Shown in pieces: positions 6,469 through 11,294 of a stretch of 11,294 bases of DNA. Source of the DNA: DAOMOD01 sp964526035 (lineage in GTDB: Bacteria; Pseudomonadota; Gammaproteobacteria; Xanthomonadales; BPKI01). The translations under genes were made by a program, and so were the position numbers. The stretch covers positions 1 through 11,294 of the forward strand of contig CAZGKE010000113.1 in the NCBI GenBank assembly GCA_964526035.1. The letters are read 5' to 3'. How positions within the stretch are numbered: position 1 is the stretch's first letter; every line of letters starts with the position of its first letter. The notes beneath the pieces are model-generated. The model was not told where the DNA came from, did not search any database, and was given only the letters and a program-made list of their open reading frames with translations.

Positions 6469-6939
6469 TCAGCTGGCGTTCCTTGATCCCAGCAGCTGCA
6501 TCGCCGCACGTCCCCTCGAGGTGTGCCCGCGCAACCGCGCGCGGCGCCCCTCGTCGAGATGGCTGAGTTCGATCTCGATATCCGGCGGCGGCAGCCAGCC
6601 GGCGCCGCGCTCGGGCCACTCGACCATCAGGATGGCCGTGGGATCGAGCATCTCGCGAATGCCCAGCGCCTCGAGTTCGGAAGGGTCGCCCAGCCGGTAG
6701 AGGTCAAGGTGATGCACGGTGACGCGCTCGAGGTCGTAGCTTTCAACCAGTGCGTAAGTCGGACTCTTGACCGGGCCGGTATGCCCCAGCGCGCGCAGCA
6801 CGCCCCGCGCCAGCGTGGTCTTGCCCGCGCCGAGATCGCCCTTCAGGAACACCAGAAGCGGCGGATCAAGCGCAGGCGCAAGGCGGTGACCCAGCGCCAG
6901 CGTGGCGGCTTCATCGCGTAGGGTGATGACGCGGCTCAC
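6469..6939 (-). CDS. tsaE: tRNA threonylcarbamoyladenosine biosynthesis ATPase TsaE
   Basis: TsaE is the small ATPase that works with TsaB and TsaD to put the threonylcarbamoyl group on A37 of ANN-decoding tRNAs (t6A). The 156-residue protein has the expected length. The P-loop GDLGAGKTT is at 34-42, SPTY at 59-62 (switch-like), HLDLYRL at 77-83 with the Walker B-type aspartate D79, and VEWPE at 106-110. The start is GTG at 6939; its bases GTGA contain the TGA of nnr (6938-6936), so the two genes overlap by four bases and are very likely translationally coupled. The nnr-tsaE pairing is conserved in Gammaproteobacteria, as in E. coli yjeF-yjeE. The last 20 residues are arginine- and glycine-rich and not obviously conserved. 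Confidence 0.96.
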   Translation of the reverse strand: MSRVITLRDEAATLALGHRLAPALDPPLLVFLKGDLGAGKTTLARGVLRALGHTGPVKSPTYALVESYDLERVTVHHLDLYRLGDPSELEALGIREMLDPTAILMVEWPERGAGWLPPPDIEIELSHLDEGRRARLRGHTSRGRAAMQLLGSRNAS

Positions 6940-8405
6940 GGGTTGACCAGGTCACGCAGCTCGGCGATGAGATCGCCGGCCAGCAGTCCGCGCTGTCCAG
7001 CCCTGGCAGCGCGGTCGCCGGCCGCGGCGTGCAGCCAGGTGCCGCAGGCGGCGGCATCGAAGGGCTGCAGGCCCTGCGCCAGAAGCGCCGCGATCACGCC
7101 GGTCAGCACATCGCCCATGCCGCCGCTGGCCATGCCGGGGTTGCCGGCCGCGCACAGCGCCGTGCGCGTTTTGTCGGCCACCAGCGTGCCGGCGCCCTTG
7201 AGCACTACCACGCAGTCGAAACGTTCGACAAGAGCATTTACCGCCGCAAAGCGATCGCGCTGCACTTCGGAAGCAGCGCAGTCGAGCAGACGCGCCGCCT
7301 CGCCGGGATGCGGGGTGATCACCGTGGTCGCGCCGAGAGCGCGCGGGGATTGTGCAAGAAGATTGAGCGCATCGGCGTCGAGCACGCGCGCGCCGCGCCA
7401 GGCCAGCGCGCGCTCGTAGCGCACCCGGCTCCAGGCGCCCTGCCCCAGTCCGGGACCCAGCGCCAGAACGCTAGCCGCCGCCAGCTGCGCATCCGGATTC
7501 TCGGCATCGCGCACCATCAGTTCCGGGCGTGCAGCCAGCAGTGCGCCGACGTGTTCGGCGCGCGTCGCCACGCTCACCAGTCCGGCACCGCCGCGCAGCG
7601 CGGCTTCGGCGCACAGGCGCACCGCGCCGCCGTAGCCGTGATCGCCGCCGATCACCAGCACGTGGCCATGATTGCCCTTGTGCGCCGAGCGCGGCCGCGG
7701 CGGCAGCAGCGGATACACGGTGTCGGCGGTCAGCAGTTCGGTGGTGGTCTGGACGCCCGCGAAGGCGGCGTCGGAAAGCGCGAGTGAGTCGACCACGATG
7801 TCGCCGCAATGATCGACCGCGGCAGCGGTGAACAGCCCGCGCTTGCGGGCAATGAAGGTGAGGGTGACGCTGGCGCGCACCGCTGCACCCGGCGCATGTC
7901 CGCTGTCGGCATCGATGCCTGAGGGCACGTCGAGCGCCAGCACCGGCGCACTCTGCACATTGACCGCCTCGATGGCCGCAGCCGCAGCACCGGTCGGTGC
8001 ACGCGCCAATCCGATCCCGAACAAGGCATCGACGACGACGTCGACATCGGCGAATGCTTCATCCGGGCTGAGGTCGACGACGTGGCCGCCGCGCTCGGCG
8101 TGATCGCGCGCGGCGGTGACTGCATCGCCCTGGCGCGGCATCCCGAGCGGACAGAACACCCGTGCATCGAGGCCCTCGGCCATCGCCAGGCGCGCCAGCA
8201 CGAAGCCGTCACCGCCGTTGTTGCCGGGGCCGCACAGCACCGCGATGCGCCGCGCTTCGGGCCAACGCACATGCAAGAGGCGCAGTGCCGCGGCGGCCGC
8301 ACGACACATCAGGGTGTATCCGGGAATGCCCAGGTCATCGATCGCGCGGCGATCCACCGCGCGCGCCTGGGCGGCGGCAAACAGCGCATGTTCGAGCCTG
8401 TTCAT
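6936..8405 (-). CDS. nnr: Bifunctional NAD(P)HX epimerase/dehydratase
   Basis: Nnr repairs hydrated NADH and NADPH. The N-terminal YjeF_N domain interconverts R and S epimers, and the C-terminal ribokinase-like domain dehydrates S-NAD(P)HX using ADP. In the 489 residues the epimerase half shows CGPGNNGGDGF (58-68), VDALFGIG (125-132, D126) and DVPSGID (159-165). The dehydratase half starts near 225 and shows HKGNHG (242-247), GPGLG (317-321), TPHPGE (364-369), KGAGT (403-407) and NPGMASGGMGDVLTG (422-436) with catalytic D432. All key motifs of both halves are present and the length is typical of the fused form. The ATG at 8405 begins MNRLEHALF, as expected for the family. It heads an operon with tsaE (four-base overlap) and diverges from queG across 23 bp. 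Confidence 0.97.
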   Translation of the reverse strand: MNRLEHALFAAAQARAVDRRAIDDLGIPGYTLMCRAAAAALRLLHVRWPEARRIAVLCGPGNNGGDGFVLARLAMAEGLDARVFCPLGMPRQGDAVTAARDHAERGGHVVDLSPDEAFADVDVVVDALFGIGLARAPTGAAAAAIEAVNVQSAPVLALDVPSGIDADSGHAPGAAVRASVTLTFIARKRGLFTAAAVDHCGDIVVDSLALSDAAFAGVQTTTELLTADTVYPLLPPRPRSAHKGNHGHVLVIGGDHGYGGAVRLCAEAALRGGAGLVSVATRAEHVGALLAARPELMVRDAENPDAQLAAASVLALGPGLGQGAWSRVRYERALAWRGARVLDADALNLLAQSPRALGATTVITPHPGEAARLLDCAASEVQRDRFAAVNALVERFDCVVVLKGAGTLVADKTRTALCAAGNPGMASGGMGDVLTGVIAALLAQGLQPFDAAACGTWLHAAAGDRAARAGQRGLLAGDLIAELRDLVNP

Positions 8406-8428
8406 CCGCGGATTCTATACTTCCGACG
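8406..8428. promoter_or_regulatory. Minimal divergent promoter shared by nnr and queG
   Basis: The whole gap between the two start codons is 23 bp. On the plus strand TATACT (8416-8421, five of six) sits seven bases before the queG GTG. On the minus strand TAGAAT (8417-8412, five of six) sits six bases before the nnr ATG. The two hexamers share 8416-8417. With normal -10-to-start spacing, both transcripts would begin at or within a base or two of the start codon. No convincing -35 hexamer or Shine-Dalgarno sequence is visible for either gene. Alternative promoters inside the opposite gene are possible. Confidence 0.45.
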
Positions 8429-9502
8429 GTGAGCAGCCCGACCCCCGCCCCGATCGACAGCGCCGCCCTGGTGAATGACATCCGCATCTGGGCCGCCGAA
8501 TCCGGCTTCCAGCAGACCGGCATTTCCGACGTGGCGCTGTCGGCCGACGAGGTGCGCCTGCTCGACTGGCTCAGGCTCGGTCGCCATGGCGAGATGGACT
8601 ACATGGCGCGACACGGAAGCAAGCGCACGCGTCCCGAAGAGCTGGTGCCGGGCACGCTCAGCGTGATCAGCGTGCGCATGGACTACCTGCATGCGCAGGC
8701 GCGCCCGATCCTGGAACTGCTCGAAGAGCCCGAGCGCGCCGCCATTTCCCGCTATGCGCTGGGGCGCGATTACCACAAGCTGATGCGCCGTCGCCTGCAG
8801 CAGCTCGCCACCAGAATCGAAGACAGCGTGGGCGACTTCGGCTACCGGGTATTCGTCGATTCGGCGCCGGTGCTGGAACGCGCGCTGGCGCGAAACGGCG
8901 GGCTGGGCTGGATCGGCAAGCACACCAATCTGATCCACCCACGCGCCGGCTCGTGGTTTTTCCTCGGCGAGATCTACACCGACCTGCCGCTGCGCGCCGA
9001 CGCCGAACGGATCGACGACCACTGCGGCGTGTGCGCGCGCTGCATCGAGGCCTGCCCGACCGGTGCGATCGTCGCGCCGTACCAGGTCGACGCACGCCTG
9101 TGCATCAGCTATCTGACCATCGAACTCAAGGGCAGCATTCCCGAGCCGCTGCGCGCGAAGATCGGCAACCGCATCTTCGGCTGCGACGACTGCCAGGCGG
9201 TCTGCCCGTGGAACCGCTTCGCACTGCCGACGCAGGAGGCCGACTTCGCGCCGCGCAGCGGACTCGATGGCGCCACCCTGATCGAGCTTTTTGCCTGGGA
9301 TGAAGCGGAATGGTCGCGGCGCACGGAAGGTTCGCCGCTGCGGCGGCCGGGTTACGAGGGATGGTTGCGCAACGTCGCGGTGGCCTTGGGCAACGGGCCG
9401 TCAAGCGAAGACGCAGTGGCGGCGCTGAGCGCCCGCGCCGAACACCCGTCGGCACTGGTGCGCGAGCACGTGGCCTGGGCGCTCAAGCGCCTTTGCGGCT
9501 GA
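8429..9502 (+). CDS. queG: Epoxyqueuosine reductase QueG
   Basis: QueG performs the last step of queuosine synthesis, reducing epoxyqueuosine to queuosine at the wobble base of GUN tRNAs, with cobalamin and two [4Fe-4S] clusters. From the GTG at 8429 the protein has 357 residues (E. coli 379). The core SRYALGRDYHKLMR (107-120) and FVDSAPVLER (142-151, with D144 at the position of the catalytic aspartate) are intact. The ferredoxin-like part has C199, C202, C205 and C209 in CGVCARCIEACP, C225, and C252, C255 and C259 in CDDCQAVCPWN. The C-terminal helical part (GWLRNVAVALGN onward) is also typical. The frame is open upstream to 8162 but that part lies antisense within nnr. GTG 8471 is an in-frame alternative that would give a shorter N-terminus than the E. 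coli protein. The end overlaps convergent pgi by 20 bp. Confidence 0.96.
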   Translation: MSSPTPAPIDSAALVNDIRIWAAESGFQQTGISDVALSADEVRLLDWLRLGRHGEMDYMARHGSKRTRPEELVPGTLSVISVRMDYLHAQARPILELLEEPERAAISRYALGRDYHKLMRRRLQQLATRIEDSVGDFGYRVFVDSAPVLERALARNGGLGWIGKHTNLIHPRAGSWFFLGEIYTDLPLRADAERIDDHCGVCARCIEACPTGAIVAPYQVDARLCISYLTIELKGSIPEPLRAKIGNRIFGCDDCQAVCPWNRFALPTQEADFAPRSGLDGATLIELFAWDEAEWSRRTEGSPLRRPGYEGWLRNVAVALGNGPSSEDAVAALSARAEHPSALVREHVAWALKRLCG

Positions 9503-11096
9503 GTATCTGCGCAAGCAGGCCGCGGGTGGCAGGATCGGCGTCAGTGTGCAGTGGTGCACCATCGAGCGCCGGCTCGATCTGTTGGGCGATCCGCTTGCCG
9601 AGTTCCACGCCCCACTGGTCGAAGGGATTGACGCCCCACAGCACGCCCTGCACGTAGGTACGATGCTCGTACAGCGCCAGCAGCGCGCCCACCGATTCCG
9701 GCTCAAGGTCATCGAGCAGGATGGTGGTGCTGGGACGGTTGCCGGGGAAGGTCTGCTGCGCCGCCATCGCCAGCAGGTCGGCGCCCTGCAGACCCGATTC
9801 GCGCAGGCCTTCGAGCGCTTGCGCGCTGGTCTGCCCGCGCATCAGCGCAGCGCCCTGGGCAAGCATGTTGGCCAGCAGCGCTCGGTGGTGTTCATCGAAA
9901 CCGTGGGCAGGGCGCACCACGCCGATGAATTCGACCGGCAGCACGTCGGTACCCTGATGCAGGCACTGGAAGAACGCGTGCTGCGCGTCGGTGCCGACGC
10001 CACCCCAGATCACGGCCGCGGTGGCCAGGTCGACCGGGTGACCATCGCAGTCGACGGATTTGCCGTTGCTCTCCATCTCCAGCTGCTGCAGCCACGGCGA
10101 CAGCAGGGCGAGGCGGTCCGCATACGGCACCACCGCCTGGCTCGGGCAGGCCAACAGGTTGCGGTTCCAGATGCCCACCAGGGCCAGCAGCACCGGGAGG
10201 TTGGTCGCCAGCGGCGCGTCGCGGAAGTGCTGGTCTATCAGTGCGGCACCGCGCAGCAGGCGACGGAACACGCCCGGACCGACGGCAAGCGCCACCGCAA
10301 AGCTGACGCAGGACCACAGCGAGAAGCGTCCGCCTACCCAAGGCCACAGCGGCAGGATGCGCGACCTGGAGATGCCCATGGTCGCCGCGCGATCGGCGTC
10401 CGCGGTCACCGCCATGCATTGCTTGAGGGCCGCCTCGCGATTGCCGGCATGGTGCACCTGCAGCCAGTCGATGAGGCTGTGGCCGTTGACCAGGGTCTCG
10501 CGGGTGCCGAAGCTCTTGGAGATCAGCACCACCAGGGTGCTGCCGGGATCGAGGCGCGGCAGGAGTCGCTGCAGCACGTCGCCGTCGACATTGCTGACGA
10601 AATGCACGCGCGGCAGGCCGCGACTGCGCCGCTCAAGTGCGTCGAGGAGCAGCCGCGGCCCGAGATCGGACCCGCCGATGCCGACGCTGACCACGTCGGT
10701 CACCCGGCTCATGCCGAACGTGGATTCCGGATCGTTGCGCAGCAGGTCGATCAGCCGCTCCATGCGCTCCAGCGCATCGTTGGCGCGGCGCACGGCATCG
10801 CCCGGGCCGACGCCGCGCAGCGCGGTATGCATGGCGGCGCGACGCTCCGAAACATTGACCTCGCCCCCGGCAAAAAGCGATTCGATGGCGCGCGGCAGAC
10901 CTGCGTTTTCCGCGGCGTTGATGAGACCGTCGAGGGCGTCGCGGTCGATGCGCTGACGCGACAGGTCGACGAACAGCGGTCCATGGCGGAAAGAGAGTGC
11001 GTCGAAGCGGCCCGGGTCGGTATCGAACAGTCCGCTCAGCGATACCTGCCTGAGTCGCGTCGCCTCGATGCGCAGCTGCTCCAGCGAGATGGGCAT
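9483..11096 (-). CDS. pgi: Glucose-6-phosphate isomerase
   Basis: Pgi interconverts glucose 6-phosphate and fructose 6-phosphate in glycolysis and gluconeogenesis. I choose the ATG at 11096, preceded by an AGGG-type ribosome binding site, giving 537 residues; a GTG at 11141 would add 15 unconserved ones. Two SIS sugar-isomerase folds are visible: GIGGSDLGP (139-147), ISKSFGT (192-198), WVGGRFSLWS (253-262, first Pgi signature), MESNGK with catalytic E342, GTDAQH with H373, and near the end the second signature GVELGK with K501. Length and sequence resemble the Xanthomonas form more than E. coli Pgi. Its 3' end overlaps the convergent queG end by 20 bp, so no separate terminator lies between them. 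It appears to be transcribed from its own promoter near the right edge. Confidence 0.97.
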   Translation of the reverse strand: MPISLEQLRIEATRLRQVSLSGLFDTDPGRFDALSFRHGPLFVDLSRQRIDRDALDGLINAAENAGLPRAIESLFAGGEVNVSERRAAMHTALRGVGPGDAVRRANDALERMERLIDLLRNDPESTFGMSRVTDVVSVGIGGSDLGPRLLLDALERRSRGLPRVHFVSNVDGDVLQRLLPRLDPGSTLVVLISKSFGTRETLVNGHSLIDWLQVHHAGNREAALKQCMAVTADADRAATMGISRSRILPLWPWVGGRFSLWSCVSFAVALAVGPGVFRRLLRGAALIDQHFRDAPLATNLPVLLALVGIWNRNLLACPSQAVVPYADRLALLSPWLQQLEMESNGKSVDCDGHPVDLATAAVIWGGVGTDAQHAFFQCLHQGTDVLPVEFIGVVRPAHGFDEHHRALLANMLAQGAALMRGQTSAQALEGLRESGLQGADLLAMAAQQTFPGNRPSTTILLDDLEPESVGALLALYEHRTYVQGVLWGVNPFDQWGVELGKRIAQQIEPALDGAPLHTDADPATRGLLAQILSRKGA

Positions 11097-11294
11097 TGCT
11101 GCCCTAAGCCCCGCGTGATCCGAAGGCGCGAAGACCCGCACGGGTGTCCGACGGGACGTCGTGGGATGTCGCCTTCATCAGCGTGAAATGCATGGACGGG
11201 TGCCAGGCGTGTCCGTAACGGGCGCGCGAGTATAACAAGGCGCTAGTGTGGTGTTCCGTAATCAGGTTGCCGAAATCGCGCTGCGGATTCGGCT
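11097..11294. other. pgi leader and right window edge
   Basis: Nothing here matches a known gene. One minus-strand frame is open from the window edge to TAG at 11104, 62 codons. Within it an ATG at 11193 begins a 29-codon frame ending eight bases before the pgi ATG, its stop next to the pgi ribosome binding site. The frame contains the proposed pgi -10 box and a TTA codon, rare in such GC-rich DNA, which argues against an upstream coding gene. A short leader peptide is possible but unproven. Confidence 0.4.
11229..11237 (-). promoter_or_regulatory. Candidate extended -10 promoter for pgi
   Basis: On the minus strand TGTTATACT (11237-11229) matches the extended -10 pattern TG-n-TATAAT with one mismatch. 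The region 17 bases upstream has no good -35, which is usual for extended -10 promoters. Transcription from here would give pgi a leader of about 125 bases. Confidence 0.45.

Noticed and set aside
5368..6486. Plus-strand open frame of 372 codons antisense to the MgtE-like gene
   Set aside because: Composition is that of a GC-rich antisense frame and the minus strand has clear CBS and MgtE motifs.
8162..8428. Extension of queG upstream to 8162
   Set aside because: That part lies antisense within nnr, is arginine/proline-rich and aligns with nothing in QueG.
9546..11186. Long plus-strand open frame (546 codons) antisense to pgi
   Set aside because: Its translation is a low-complexity Q/R/H/A/G-rich string with no family features, typical of the antisense of a GC-rich gene, while the opposite strand has all Pgi motifs.
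1..11294. Mobile element, prophage or defence island
   Set aside because: No transposase, integrase, toxin-antitoxin or nuclease gene and no terminal repeats are visible; all but one of the complete genes are recognisable core genes.

Overview
The window is high-GC bacterial chromosome, densely packed with housekeeping genes. The divergent pair queG / nnr-tsaE, followed in the same direction by an AmiB-type amidase and mutL, is the arrangement known from Gammaproteobacteria such as E. coli. The short Xanthomonas-like form of Pgi, an endonuclease-type MutL and a repeat-rich intergenic patch (heptanucleotide tandem repeat, REP-like hairpins) point to the Xanthomonadales/Lysobacterales. That placement is inference from gene order and protein character, not from a database search.

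Layout from left to right: the left edge holds the first 265 codons of a minus-strand DUF1684 protein (1-797), cut off by the window end. A 323-bp non-coding stretch (798-1120) follows, with inverted repeats and four copies of CTGAAAA. Then come minus-strand mutL (1121-2950) and amiB (3012-4322). A 170-bp divergent promoter region with a perfect 8-bp-arm inverted repeat separates amiB from a plus-strand gene for an unrecognised membrane-anchored helical protein (4493-5128). That gene converges, across a hairpin that includes its stop codon, on a minus-strand MgtE-like magnesium transporter gene (5146-6384). Upstream of it are tsaE (6469-6939) and nnr (6936-8405), which overlap by four bases. 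Only 23 bp separate nnr from divergent queG (8429-9502). queG overlaps the 3' end of convergent pgi (9483-11096) by 20 bp. The right edge holds the pgi leader and a likely extended -10 promoter.

The functions are those of a core genome: metabolite repair (Nnr), tRNA modification (TsaE for t6A, QueG for queuosine), septal murein cleavage (AmiB), mismatch repair (MutL), magnesium transport (MgtE-like) and central carbon metabolism (Pgi). I see no defence system, prophage, IS element, CRISPR array or RNA gene. The points most worth a second look are the unknown-gene/MgtE pair splitting the conserved tsaE-amiB order, the 23-bp queG/nnr gap with overlapping -10-like hexamers that would make both mRNAs leaderless, the divergent MgtE pore motif, and the repeat cluster downstream of mutL.
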